A stretch of 64,000 nucleotides of DNA from Symsagittifera roscoffensis (lineage: Eukaryota; Xenacoelomorpha; Acoela; Convolutidae): assembly GCF_963678635.1 (NCBI RefSeq), contig NC_087069.1:682001-746000 (forward strand), written 5' to 3'. The position numbers and the translations under genes are program-made. Shown here piece after piece: positions 39,885-54,800 of the stretch. The notes below the pieces were generated by a model. The model had not been told where the DNA came from. It saw nothing but the letters and a program-made list of their open reading frames with translations, and made no database searches. Positions within the stretch are counted from its first letter, which is position 1; each line of letters starts with the position of its first letter.

Positions 39885-42800
39885 GCTTTCTTTATTTAGG
39901 CACCACTTTTTGTGCTCTATTAGTCATAATAATTACAAAATGCTCGGCTCTCTAAACCCCCCTTTTTAACATTGAAAAAAAAAACGTTGAAATACATTTC
40001 TGATAAATTGCTAATAATTTTACTGCCTTTCCACGTGTCAATTTGTTTTCGAAATATTTCTTTACATGTCTGATTTTTATGAGAAAAGTCAGGCTGACAA
40101 ATTTAGCCTTGACAAAAGTCCTTATTAAGCTTCTTTGGCCTTCATAAAATTGTAATATTATTCGTGATACCATTTGTGCTCACAGGGGCGGATCTAGGAT
40201 TTTCTTGAGGGGGGGGGGGGCGGATTTTCAAAAACAATTTCGAGATTTTTGTCGACCTTTTTTTTACGTCGACCGAATTGATTTTTCGAGCTCTCCTTAA
40301 GCCTGTTTAGTCCCTATTTTGGCCAAATTTTGTGCGCCGCCAAACTTTAGGGTTGGTCGGATTTGTTGAAAGTACCAAAGGGGGGACCCTTTGGGTCGGC
40401 AGGGGGTCGAATCCCTGAGGGATGAGGCGTCCAATCCATCCCCCCCTAAATCCGCCCCTGTGTGCTCAGATGTGTGTTTGCGAGCAAAGATAGAAAAAAA
40501 ACTAGAAAACAACGTTGAGTTTTTTTGCAATCACAGAATGCTTATACACTTTCCAGGATTATTTCCACTATCGCTATCATTTGAATTTCAAATCTGAAAA
40601 GGTAGTTTCACATTGTCACAAATGCATTGTCACAAATCTGACGGAAAATTTTGAGCCAGAACCTTTTCAGATGAAACCTTGCAATGATTGTTTTGCTTCT
40701 ATCAAAAAACATGCTGGCTTCAATTTATGTTATACTTTAACAACCATAATTGGTTTTACATATTTGTCATCACAAATCATTTTTGTCGCTTTTTTTTATC
40801 CGCCTTGAAAATTGTTGACAGAGAAGATTTTAAGAAAAGCTAACAAAAAAATTGTTTGAAAAGATGATACAACATCATTCTGAATGGCTAACTCATAATA
40901 GCAAACATTTTATGAGCTGTAAACAAGCTTATCTCAAGAAAAAATTTCCAAATTAGTGAATTTTTATTTTTTTTCTTATTCCAGTTTTTGGGGACTTAAG
41001 TATTGATCCTGGTTATTAAATTAATTCAAATCATTTGTTTTTATTCATTTCGACCTGTTATTGAAATTTATGGGATTTTTTGCTTGTAAACATTACGAGG
41101 CCAAACTGTTCACTGGATAGGCTGTAATTGTATGTTCCTGGAATCAAAACCTTTTTTTAAACCAATAGATATTTTGAAATTTTGAAGCTAAAGCTGAAAT
41201 TCTTTTCTCTACAGCAATTCGGAATTCAAAAGAAAGTACATAAACAGTTTCAGCGAAATCCACGATTAAACCTTAAAATGTTGGTTAACTAAATCTTAAG
41301 ACATTGGTTGAATGGTTAACTCTGATTGACTAAATCTAAACATATTGGTTAACTGAACACATGATGCGAATTCTTTCTGAATGCTAAATCCTTTTTATTA
41401 AACAGTTTTAGAGCTCTAATTTTTTTTTCCCACAGAAGCTGAAAGTTTTGAAGATACCTTTATATCATTGTAGTACCCTTTTACTAGAGAGTACAATTTA
41501 TGACAACAAATGTCAGCAAAAAAACAAACTTAGCTATTGTTCTGAATTCCGCAATTTTAACTGGTCTCTTCAAAAGGTCTCCGCAAGTTTTGTTAGTGAA
41601 ATCCGCAAAAGTAAACTGTTTCGGCAAAGCGTAAATGGATGCTGAATTTTGTTCTTCAGTGAACTTGCATATGAACAATTAAAAACTAGAGCTGGAAATC
41701 AAATCTCAGGCAATGCGGAGTTCAAAAGCAGGGACCTAACCATTGTCAGCGGAAACCATTTACTAATCCTAAATTATCGGTTAATTAAATTGGTGAAAAT
41801 CAACCTCTAGTTTTTGGAATTCATTTCTCAGCAAGTAGTTTTTGGGCTCATAGTTTTTGAAGCACCGAAAAGACTCTATACTCGGAGATAATGGGTTGAG
41901 GTTGTTTGGAAACACAATGCAAAGTTTTTACCGAAATAGATCAGTATTTGACCTTCCGTCAGTCTCAAAGACTGATATAGCATTAAAGAGTGAATTCAAA
42001 TGATAAGGCCAGTTTTGACATGAGTCGAGATTGAAATCAAATCATCAGAGCAGCAATTGAGATGAGATGAAAGCACACCCAGTGTACACGCTGGTTACAA
42101 CTCTGTTAGAATGGTCCCTCAAAAAAGTGACTATGATAGACAGGTCCCGCATGCGTATAGCATGTTAGTATTAGAAAACCATATTTTTTATAAACAGTCT
42201 TTTCAAAAACTGTGAGTCGGAAACTTTTCAATTTAAACATTGCAATAAATATGTTACTTATATCAAAAAATATGCTCACTTCAATTTGTGTTACTTTTTA
42301 ACGGCAATAATTGAGCTTACATATTTGCCATCAAAACTTTTTTTGAGAATTTTAAAACTATCCGCCTTAAAAAATCGTAAGGGTGAACGTTTTAAGAAAA
42401 AAAGCTGAAAAATTATTTGAAATTGTAAAACAACATCATTCTGAATGGCTAACTTATATTTTATCAACAATTTATGAGCTCTAGTTTTCTTAATCTACAG
42501 GTACCTGGTTGTTTTATTAGGACCATTTTATAACCACAAATGTAGAGTTTATAGCAACAATTGTTATTTTAAAATGCATCCTTGTGAAAAATTAAGGTTG
42601 GAAAAATCAAAAATTATATCACCTTCACTGAGAAGCAATTCAATAAAGTCGGAAATTAAACCCACGAACGACATCAGTTCAGAATTTTGCATTCAAAAGC
42701 CTTAACCACTTGGCCTCGCTGTCCTGAAAACACCATAACCTAGCTAATACTGAACAAACAATATGATCAATAAAATTTATTCAGTGACCTCTCCAGCTGG

Positions 42801-45800
42801 CGTAAAAACACTAGCTATAATGACTAATGAGTAAGCTACCAGATGCGGCAAAATTAGATGAACGCAAAATTAGGCAAGAAGAAACGGATGAATTCAGAAA
42901 AATATTTAAGAAATGAGAAATAAGACGGATCGTTACAAATGTTGGTACAAGTTCAAAAGAGAGACCCTATTTTGCCAGATCCTATTTGTTTCGAGAAAAC
43001 TCGTGGCAGCTACGATCAGAAAATATGTTTTTGCTGGAGCATGTTTTTCTACTAAGAATCCAAGTTTTAGGGTCTTTTTCACAGTTCGCTGGGAGATTGG
43101 CTCAGTCCGCAATTTTTCAGCATAGCATCCTTACAGGTTTTTTTGATAGGTAATTTCCTGCGTGTAAGAAAAAAAGGCGAAGTCGATTTTGAAAAAATTC
43201 TATATCATCTGGAGTGTCGAGAAATTGATCTCAGTTGGCTTGTTATTTTTTTCAAAGATTTGATCTCTAACAGAAACTTTGATGTCAGTATGGTATTTTA
43301 ACCTAAATCAAGAGACAACTGTCAAAAAGTAGTTCGGGTTTAGAAATCAGTAGTTGATAAATTCAGTTTTTTGATACGTGGTTTTTTCTCAAGTTTTTCG
43401 TTTATATTTTTTTCTTCAATGTTCAGAGTCCTGAAAGTATAAGTTGTTACGGTTGAAAAATCTGTTTTGCAAAGGTCAATTAGGCATATAGCTCCCTTTA
43501 GTTTTGTATTATAATTAGGTGGGTCATTAACTTTCATAACCGATAAGATATTGGCCTGCAACGTTTAAGTCAGATTTTTATCATATCATATCATATTTTA
43601 TCATATCTTTTTTATAATCATCTCACTCCTTAAAAAGTTTAGATTCACCTCCAAATACTAATTATAAAATCTCTAGACTTGTGTACTACTGAGTCGGAAA
43701 CTTTTCAATTTAAACATTGCAATAAATATGTTACTTATTTCAAAAAATATGCTGACTTCAATTTGTGTTAATTTTAACGGCAATAATTGAGCTTACATAT
43801 TTGCCATCAAAACTTTTTTTGAGAATTTTAAAATTATCCGCCTTAAAAAATCGTAAGGGTGAACGTTTTAAGAAAAAAAAACTGAAAAATTATTTGAAAT
43901 TGTAAAACAACATCATTCTGAATGGCTAACTTATATTTTATCAACAATTTATGAGCTCTAGTTGTCTTAATCTACAGGTACCTGGTTGTTTTATTAGGAC
44001 CATTTTATAACCACAAATGTAGAGTTTATAGCAACAACTGTTATTTTAAAATGCATCCTTGTGAAAAGTTAAGGTTGGAAAAATCAAAAATTATATCAGC
44101 TTCACTGAGAAGCAATTCAATAAAGTCGGAAATTAAACCCACGAACGACATCAGTTCAGAATTTTGCATTCAAAAGCCTTAACCATTCGGCCTCGCTGTC
44201 CTAAAAACACCATAACCTAGCTAATACTGAACAAACAAAATGATCAATAAAATTTATTCAGTGACCTCTCCAGCTGGCGTAAAAACACTAGCTATAATGA
44301 CTAATGAGTAAGCTACCAGATGCGGCAAAATTAGATGAACGCAAAAATAGGCAAGAAGAAACGGATGAATTCAGAAAAATATTTAAGAAATGAGAAATAA
44401 GACGGATCGTTACAAATGTTGGTACAAGTTCAAAAGAGAGACCCTATTTTGCCAGATCCTATTTGTTTCGAGAAAACTCGTGGCAGCTACGATCAGAAAA
44501 TATGTTTTTGCTGGAGCATGTTTTTCTACTAAGAATCCAAGTTTTAGGGTATTTTTCACTGTTCGCTGGGAGATTGGCTCAGTCCGCAGTTTTTCAGCAT
44601 AGCATCCTTACAGGTTTTTTTTGATAGGTAATTTCCTGCGTGTAAGAAAAAAAGGCGAAGTCGATTTTGAAAAAATCTATATCATCTGGAGTGTCGAGAA
44701 ATTGATCTCAGTTGGCTTGTTTTTTTTCAAAGATTTGATCTCTAATAGAAACTTTGATGTCAGTATGGTATTTTACCCTAAATCAAGAGACAACTGTCAA
44801 AAAGTAGTTCGGGTTTAGAAATCAGTAGTTGATAAATTCAGTTTTTTGATACGTGGTTTTTTACCAAGTTTTTCGTTTATATTTTTTTCTTCAATGTTCA
44901 GAGTCCTGAAAGTATAAGTTGTTACGGTTAAAAATTCTGTTTTGCAAAGGTCAATTAGGCATATAGCTCCCTTTAGTCTTGTATTAAAATTAGGTGGGTC
45001 ATTAACTTTCATAACCGATAAGATATTGGCCTGCAACGTTTAAGTCAGATTTTTATCATATCAGATCATATTTTATCATATCTTTTTATAATCATCTCAC
45101 TCCTTAAAAAGTTTAGATTCACCTCCAAATACTAATTATAAAATCTCTAGACTTGTGTACTACTGAATCAGCATGATGTTTACGCTTGCCGTCCCGTTCA
45201 AAACCTATTTTTTATGTTTTTGTTATCTTGATAATTTTGGCTCTTTGATATATCTTATAAAATTTTGTGGTGGACGTTCTCCTGAGTCAAGTCTACGGAA
45301 ATCTTGCTTGGGTTAGATGAAGAAAAAACAGAAATTGAGATCGAAGGAAGTGAGATCGAAGTTGCGTGATTGACAGGAATTAAAATCGAAATTAGGGTTA
45401 AGAATTGTGATCAGACGTTGTTAGTTCAATTGGTAGTTGATCAACTTAGTACAAGAGATTAGGTTTACCTTTTTCGTGACCACAATTTAGATAAAAGATA
45501 TAATTTAAGACGCTCGTACACTTTTGCATATATGTAAATGGAATCTGAAAAAAAAATGCAGAATATACTTACAATTGGCGGTTTCTACTTCCAATTTGGG
45601 GATTCCGCTTATTATTTGCCGATTCCGCTTACAATTTGCGGATTTTACTTTGCAAATTCCGCTTACATTCTGCGGATTCTGCTTACAGTTGCAGATTCCA
45701 CAGCAACTCTTTTCAAATATACACGTGTTAATAATTGTTTGTGGATTCGAAAAACTGTTCAGGATTCCGCAATACGACTATTTTTGGATATATGCCCTTC

Positions 45801-48800
45801 AGTACAGCAAAGAAGATGGAAGGAAAGCAGCAATGTTGTGGAATCAGCGATAAATTTGATTTTGAACTTAAGCCGCTTACAGTTCACAAATTGCGCAGTT
45901 TGGCATCGTGTGAAAAAACTACCTACGATAAGGTTTTGTCTGTTGGTGTCCAAAGTGCCAACTAAGTGATATAAAATTGCGAAGAATAAGAAATCAATTC
46001 TGATGTTGAAAAAGTTGTATTTTAATAGGTCAAGAGTTCTTAATATCTAGAATTTCAGAAGGCTATCTGAAAAGTAGATAACCCATGGCTACCATGATAG
46101 TTTTTCAACTTTTCTTACAGCTGAACAAACTGTTTCTTACCCTGTTTTTTCTGTCAATGTTCAAACTAAACGAACAGTGCATTCGCCAATGTCAAGGTTG
46201 TACGGGCTTGATTTAATTTAACTGAACAAAACGAAAAATTTCGAAAAATTTGAACGCAAAATTCCTAAAGTGGGGTAGGATTAGGAAAAAAATGAATAGA
46301 TCAAAAGCTGCTTATAATTTAGCCAGAAACAGGACATTCCAATTTTTTGATGAAATTCGATTCCAAAAGTTTCCCCATATTTCTGCTTGTTCAGCGAATC
46401 AAAAATTACGCCAAACGTACTGAGTCAATCGAAGTCCAAACTACATCAAAAAGAAATTCCTATAGAGTTCAACAAAATAACACAAGTTTAAAATCTCCAA
46501 AACACAGCCCCATTATTTAAAAAACTTTTTTTCAACCAAATTTTTTCTTTTCTAGTAAAACTGTCATTTTTTGACAATCAAACATAAATACATTCTTTCA
46601 AGCAAAACTCGAGAAATTAATTTAATGCATTTTTGATATCAATTAATTAGGTATTTCTGATATAGTTTTGGCTCTTTTCGAGTCCCCCCTTTGCTTTTTT
46701 GCTGAAACTTCTCATGTGAAAGCGTTTTTAAAATGACTGTTCTTTTTGTAAAGTGCATTGAAAAGTGGCAGCGTGAGCAGGTGAACAAATTGCTACAAAG
46801 TTTGTAACAGGCAACACGCCGGATGCCGGTTGAATAGCTCTTGACAGCTTTGTTTCCTTATTTTATGAGGTGATTGGGAAAGGGAAAAGAGCCAAAAATT
46901 TAATTGAGTGAAAAAGCCGATAATGACACGTTCACGGGTAAAACTTTAGGCCCGTTTTCGCCCGATCAAAACTTGCACTATATTAATTCTGGTAAAAACA
47001 ACTACTTTCTGATACCTTTGTCCGGTAATTTATATCAGACGTAACCATTAAATTTTCTAAAACAGATCTGAGATGGTTTTTTCAGATCTAAATTTCAGAG
47101 CTCAAATAGCTTGTGAAATGTTTAAATAACGTTTGGATACTTTAGATATTGGTTGTTTCAGATCAAAGTTCAGTTCTGAAATTTTTTTCCTGTTTATTTC
47201 AGGTTGACATTTCAAGTTAATAGGCTATCAACCCACCTAGACAAACGGAACTGATACGATTTGTTATTATGGTGCTCGTTGAGCAAAGAGTTTTTGGTTT
47301 TGTGATCAGTTAATATCTGAAATCGGTTGCCAAGTAGATATGTGCGGGAAATTTTTGCATGACCATACTATCGCCAGTAGTTCTAATTTGTTGGCAATGT
47401 TTTTAGCCTCTGCGTTGTTAAGGGTACGTAAAGCGAAAGCGATTGGTACCTAGATACTAGGCTCAATCATCTCGGGTTTGAGGCAGGCCCCTAAGCCGCT
47501 ATGACTAGCGTCGCATTTAATCTTAAACCGTTTGATGAGTCGCAATGAAAAAGACTAGGGATCTCGGCAAAAAAGCGATGATTGTTCGGAATGCTGTATT
47601 CTGGTCCTCCCCCCATGTGAAAAAGTGCTTCTTACACGCTTCCACCGACTGACAAAAGTGCACCGCATGTTCCTGCAAATCCGGAATTAATCTTTGTAGG
47701 TGATTCAGTGTGCCTATAAACGACCGAATTTGTTTCAACGCTTTCGGAGGTTTGAATGATTTTATAGCCTCAATTTTTAAAAATTTGGGGATGCCACTGT
47801 TTCCATTTAACTCGTAACTCAGCCAAACTAACTGCTTCAGCGAAAACTCGCACTGACTGAATTTGAATTATCAGCCCTCAGCATCCAGTCTCTTCATCGC
47901 CTGTTCCACCATAATGTTGTGTTCCTCCAAACTCCGTTTTGTGGCTACCAGAATATCGTCCAGATGGCAAATGAAGGCATCTAGCCTCTGTAGGGTTCAG
48001 TCCATTGCCTCTGGAACTCCGTTGACATATCGGTCAAACCATAGAACCCAGTCTTGATCGGTAAGTTCCCGTTGCCTCTCCACACAAGATGTTGAAGTTA
48101 CAATGGCTGCAGGTTAATGACAATAGTTGCATCTGATTGCGAGTATATCTTTAGTAATGATCTGCGCCACAGAGACAATGATCTTATGCATGTTGGGAAT
48201 CTGGTACTTGTTTTTCCAGGTCTGCGCATTCTTAAGCTTAGCATTTAGAGCTAACTTGAACAATCCTTTTTTGCGGTCTGCACGATAGTTGCGATGAAGT
48301 GGTCTGTTTTACTTTGTCAAGTTTTGAATATGCCCATCCTCAACTAGATTTTATTTTATTGACGACACGGTATGGATATCGAAAAGCACTTTCCACCGTT
48401 TTACGTGCCTAGGGATGAGAGGGTTATTAAGCTGCGCATAGATTGGCTTTTGGAACGACCCAGACGGTTGAAGATGTGTGCATAACGTTTCAACTAATAT
48501 GATTGCCAGTACTCGGACATGGAGTCCTGTGTAGTGTTCTCTAGTGAATTGATAGTTTCAGCCCTCAAACGTGTCGTAGCCACTCCCAGTCTTCAGTTTA
48601 AATCCAAACCAAGGAGATTTCGAGCACGGTTCTCTGAAATTAGAAAAGTTGCATCTTGAATTTTCCGCCCATTAGACTAAACAGGTATGGTGACCGATCC
48701 CAAAAACCGAACAGGATACTTGTTGTAATCCGCGTATGCGGTTACTATCGGGTGTTGTGTGATGTCTCAAAATTGAAAGGACGGGTTTTTTAGAAGCAAG

Positions 48801-51800
48801 AGATCTAATGTACGTTTCTTGAGGAACGAGACCGAACTTCCGATATCGACGGTAGAAAAAACACTATAGGACCTGATCGAAGTTGGATTCTGAGACTTAT
48901 TGGCTTCCCCACTGCGCTGTTTCTTCTGCACTGTTTCTTCTGCAATGTTTCTTCCAGCTCGAAGACTGCGTATAAAGGCTCACTGTCACCTTCGATATCA
49001 ATAAACCAGTCCAACGCGGGACTGATCGTTTTCTCCTCCTCACGAAATAGATTCACTTTCAGTTTCGACAAATTGCAACATTTCGCAAAGTGAACACGCT
49101 TTCTACAGAGATTGCACGTAATTTCTCTCGCCGGACACGACTTTCTGTGACCCAGATTGAAAGAGTTGTCAAAAAATAACAGCGTTTGTTGCCTTGGTTT
49201 TGACGGTATGATTGAACAAATTTGCCAATATTGCCTCTAATGGATTGAATAGAGAAAGTCGGTTTCTGCTTCACCTTGATGACGCTCGAGTTTTGCTTGT
49301 GAGGAAACAGCTTTGGATATGAGCGTTTCAGTACGGCAAAGAAGATGGAAGGAAAGCAGCAATGTTCTGGAATCCGCGACAAATTTGATTTTGACCTGTT
49401 GCGGAATCCACTTACAGTTCACAAATTGCGCAGTTTGGCATCTTAGTGAAAAAAATACCGACGATAAGCTTTTGTCAGTTGGTGTCCAAAGTGCCAAGTA
49501 AGTGATAAAACTGCGAAGAATAAGAAGTCAATTCTGATGGTGAAAAAGCTTTATTTTAGTAGGTCAGGAATTCCTAAATTTTAGAATGTCAGAAGGCCAC
49601 CTGAAAAGTAAACCCACTGCTACCATGATAGTTTTTCACCTTTTCTAACAGCTGAACAAACTGTTTCTTACCCTATTTTGTCTGTCAATGTTCAAACAAA
49701 ACAAACAGTGCATTCGCCAATGTCAAGGTTGTACAGGCTCGAATCATATTAACCGAACAAAACGAAAAATTTTGAGAAGTTTGAACGCAAATCTCTTAAA
49801 GTGCAGTAGGATTAGAAAAAAATTAATTGATTAAATCAAAAACTGCTTATAACTTAACCAAAAATCAAAAAATTACGCTAAACGTACTGAGTCAACCGTA
49901 GTCCAAGCTACATCAAAAATGATCTTCTTATAGAATTCAACCAGAAAACACAAGTTTAAAATCTTCAAAACATAGCCCCAATATTTAAAAAACTCTTTTT
50001 CAACCAAACTTTTTCTGCTGGTCTAGTAAAATTGTCATTTTTGACAATTGAACACAAAAACATTCTTTCAAGTGAAACTCGAGAAACTAAAAAAGTGTAT
50101 AGAACTATTTAAGAAATTAGTTTTGATGCAATTTAGATAACAATTATTTAGGTATTTCTGACATAATTTTGGCTCTTTTCCAGCCCCCCTCTTTCCTTTT
50201 TTACCAAAATTTTTTGTTGTGAAAGCGTTTTTAAAATGACTGTTCTTTCTGTAAAGTACATTGAAAAGTGGCAGCGTAAACAGGTGAAAAATTTGCTACA
50301 AATTTTCCAACAGGCAACATGCCGGATGACGGGTGAACAGCTCTTGGCAGCTTTGTTTCGTAATTTTATGAGAAGATTGGGAAATGGAAAAGAGCCAAAA
50401 ATTTAATTGAGTGAAAAAGCCGATAATGACACGTTCACGGGTAAAACTTTAGGCCCGTTTTCGCCCGATCAAAACTTGCCTTTTATTATTTCTGGTAAAA
50501 GCAACTGCTTCCTGATAGCTTTGTCCGGATAATTTATATCAGACGTACCCAGTAAATTTTCTAAAACAGAACTGAAATAATTTTTTTCAGATCTAAATTG
50601 CAGATCTCAAACAGGTTGTCAAATGTTTAAAAAACGCTTGGATACTTTAGGGATTGGTTGTTTCAGATTTAGGTTCAGTCTTGAACTTTTTCCCTGTTTC
50701 TTTCAGGTTGACATTTCAAAGTAATAGGTTACTAACCTACCTAGACAAACGGAACTGATACGACTTGTTATAATAGTGCTCGTTGAGCAAAGAGTTTTTG
50801 GTTCTGTGATCAGTTAATATCTGAAATCGGTTGCCAAGTAGATATGTGCGAAAATTTTGCATGACCATACTATCGCATCAGTTCTAATTTGTTGGTAATG
50901 TATTTAGCCTCTGCGTTGTTAAGGATGCCCTAAGCGAAAGCGATTGTTTTGTGGTCCTCTTCAGACGTGAAAGATTGTTTGTTATATGCTATCAACGGCT
51001 GACGAAAATGCACCGCAATTTTATGCAAATCCGGAGTTAATCTTTGTAGATGATTCAGTGGGCCCACAAACGACCGAAACTGTTTCAACATTTTTGGAGG
51101 TTTGAGTAATTTTAAAGCCTTAATTTTTGAAAATTTGGGGATGCAACTGTTTTAATTTATCTTGTAACTTGCTAAACTAACTGCTTCACCGAAAACTCGC
51201 ACTAAATGAATTTGAGTTATCAGCCCCCAGTATCCAGTCTGTTCATCACCTGTTCCACCATAATGTTGTGTTCCTCCAAACTCCGTTTTGTGGCCACCAG
51301 AATATCATCCAGATAGCAAATGAAGGCGTCTAGCCTCTGTAAGGTTCAGTCCATTGCCTTCTGGAACTCCGTTGACATATCGGTCAAACCATAGAATCCA
51401 GTCTTGATCGGTAAATTCCCGTTGCCTCTTCACCGAAGATGTAGAAATAACAATGGCTGCAGGTTAATGACGATAGTTGCAACTAATTACAAGCATATTT
51501 TAGATCCAAGGACGAGAAAAAAACCTTACGAGGTATATCTTTAGTAATGATCTGCGCCACAGAGACAATGAGTTTATGCATGTTGGGTATCTGGTTTTTG
51601 TTTTTCCAGATCTGCTCATTCATAGGCTTAGCATTTAGAGCTAACTTGAACCATCCTTTTCTGCGGTCTGCACAAAGGCTGCGATGAAAAGGTCTGTTTC
51701 AATTTTGTCAAGTTTTTAATATGCCCAACCTAAAATAGATTCTTGGTTTTATTGGCGACACGGTATGGTTATGGAAAAGCGCTTTCCGCTCTTTTACTTG

Positions 51801-54800
51801 CCTAGTGATGAGAGGGTACTTAAAATGGGCATATAGTTTGTAGCTTTTCGAACGACCCAGACGGTTGAAGATGTGTGCATAAAGTTTCGCATAAAGAGTC
51901 CTGTGTAGTGTCCTCTAGTGAATTGATAGTTTCAGCCCTGATATGGGTCGTAGCCAATCCCAGTTTTCAGTGTAAATCCAAACCAAGGAGACTTTGAGCA
52001 CGGTTCTCTGAAATTAGACAATTGGCATCTTGATTTTTCCACCCGTTAGACAAAACAGGTATGGTGACCGATCACAATAGTCGAACAGGACACTTGCTGT
52101 AATCCGCGTATGCGGTTACCATCGGATGTCGTGTGATGTTTCAAAATTGAAATGAAGGGTTTCGTAGAAGCAAGAGGTCTAATGTACGTTTCTTGAGGAA
52201 GGACACCGAACTTCCGATCTCGACGGTAGAATAAAAAAAACTAGGACCTGATCGAAGTTGGATGCGGAGACTTCTTGGCTTCGTCAATTTCATTCTGCAC
52301 TGTTTTTTCCAGCTTGAAGACTCCGTATAAAGGCTTACTGTCACCTTCGATACAAACAAAACCAGTCTAACGCGAGACTGATCATTTTCTCCTCCTCGCG
52401 AACTAGATTCAATTTCGCAAAGTGAAAACGCTTTCTGCAGAGATTGCACGTAACTTCTCTCGCCGCACACAACTTTCTGTGACCCAAAGTGAAAGAGTTG
52501 TCACAAAAATAACAGCTTTTGTTGCCTTGATTTTGACGGTCTGATTGGTTATGTGAGCCACCACTTTTGCCAATATTGCCTCTAGTGGATTGAATAGAGA
52601 AAGTCGGTTTCTGCTTCACCTTGATGACGCTCGAATTTTGCTTGTGAGGCAACAGCTTTTGAAATTGCGCTGACGTGTTTGCTCCCTTTTTACTTTCTAG
52701 AGCTAGTTTGAAAGTGCCTTTCAAATATGCCTTTGCTTTGATAAGCTGCTGCTGAACGTCCACCTCTCTTATCCTGCCGACGAAGAGATCTTTAAGGGTT
52801 TCCCTCTCGTGAACGGTCAACCATTTACAAATGGCGACATAAACACTCAGAGGGGTGTGAAATGACAAAAAAGTACCATTGTCGAGCCTAAAGATAGTAT
52901 TATAAAGTTTAATACATTCAACCGGCTAATTTTTTTCAATTTTGAATAGCGTTTCACAACTATCGTGGAAATCTTTGAATGATGTTGTTTTGATGTCTGT
53001 ATGCGGCAAAAAGTCAGCGTAAGGTCTTTTTCTTTCATTGCCGAGTGAAAAGAACAACCGCGACTTACGCTTTATGATAAAACAGTTTTGACTGATTCTA
53101 GAACCTTTCCTTCGTCGCTCTTGATTGAACTCAGTTACTCTGCGATCGGTCGCTTGATCGTTGAGGACTCGTGAATTAGCCTACGGAGCATCGTCTCCTT
53201 GACCTGGTGACCTCGGTTTTGGGGAGGCTTGTCTATTATCTCTGCTGGGTCGGCAAGTACATCATTGTTATTGATTTTATCATTAAGACCCACTGCTAAG
53301 AAGAATTGATCCATCAAAGTTTCCAATAGTAATGGTGGGTTAACAGATAGTTTTGCCCAAAACAGAGGAGTTCCTAACAAGTCAGTCCTGTCTTCGTTCG
53401 CAGAAGGGAGCTGCTGGCTGCGCCATGAAATTACCCGAAGTATTTACACTCAAAACTAGAGAGTATAAATCAGAGTATAAAAACGAGTAAAAAATAGTTG
53501 CATGTAGACTCAGTTTAATCTGATACACTGTGTCAATTTATAATAGAATAAAACGCTTTTTCCAGAAAACTTAGAATAGGGTTTAGACAAACTATATCTA
53601 AATGTAACATCAATAGCGAAAGATACAATCCACGCAAAATGAATCCAGTCGGTGCGAGATGGCCTTGAAAGACCACCATTTAGCAAATGCTTCAGAAAAA
53701 TAAGATAAAAAATACGAGGTACGGAAGGTCAACTCACGACACAGTCTAAAAAAAGGTATTTCAGATCTGATATTAAGTTTTTTCTTGGTTATTTCAGATC
53801 TGAAAAACTAATGATTCTGACACAGTTTTTGCCATTTTTTTAATTTTTTTTATTTTTATTTGATAGCTTCTGCTAGCTACTAGAAAGTACTCAGCAGAAT
53901 CTCAAGTTGAAGCCTGCCAAAATGCATTCCTGCAAGTAAGAGAAAAGCATTGAAAACGCACTGCGTTCGAGACATGATACCATTAGAAACAAGAATTATT
54001 CTTTTCAGATCGTTAGTTTTGTTACATTTGTCTGAGAGCTCAGCATTTTTTCAAAGATCACCCATGTCTCAAATTAACAGCATTAACAGACAAATTAATT
54101 GGGGAATCGAAGTGTACTATCTCAGCCGAAAAAATGATCATGCACGACATCTACTTCTCAAGTCTATGATTATACAAGCCGAGTTTTTCATCACCCAGCA
54201 TAGCTTGACTGTTCGATTTGGTGAAAAAATGAAGAAAAAAAGATGGTAGGCAGTTTATCTATAACAAATTACTGTGAAATCAACGCGTAAAACAAATAAA
54301 ATAAAACAGATTCCTTAAAACAAAAATTGGGGAAAGAAATCTGTAGTGAATAGAGTTGCACGAAAAAATTCCCGTTGACAAGACTATTACTTCTTTTCGA
54401 ACTATTTTTCAATCTAATCTTTGTCTTGCTTAATTCATTTTTATTTTTACCAGTTCTATTCGTATGTTTACATGCCGGTTTAGTTGTTGATTTTCAACTT
54501 ATTGTGATAATTCTATTTTGTAGCTGCATGTATGTTTAACCTAGCAATGAATTCGAATTTACTTGTTTGTGAAAAAAAAATCCATGCAGTTTTATTTATT
54601 CTGTTTTGTTCATCACAATTACCGTTGTTGTCAATCCTTTGTATTTTTGACTCTGTGAAAAACTGGTTGCAAAATAACTTTTCAGGAGAAAATGGAGGAG
54701 GTGGGGAGTTGACCGGACAAAATGCTGTTTTCGAATAATTTGTCTGCTTAATCTCTTTTCTTTGAAATTTACGTTTTTCTTTAGTTCATGCACGCAACAG

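Larger units (their letters stand above)
49315..53400 (-). mobile_element. Decayed Ty3/gypsy element D2 with gag
   Basis: The parent copy. Its 3' part (49315-52659) is duplicated as D1. It carries a YLDDILVAT RT box near 51295-51320. Gag (52341-52868) reads DLFVGRIREVDVQQQLI, then a double zinc-knuckle-like region beginning CYFCDNSF. Further gag-like fragments extend to about 53380. No intact pol frame and no LTR pair were found. Confidence 0.7.

Noticed and set aside
39715-39969. 84-aa ORF with a polyisoleucine run
   Set aside because: Created by the TCA microsatellite.
42913-43125. 70-aa ORF present twice (also 44390-44602)
   Set aside because: The repetition comes from the 1.48-kb tandem duplication, so similarity is not evidence of coding. 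No motif is recognised.
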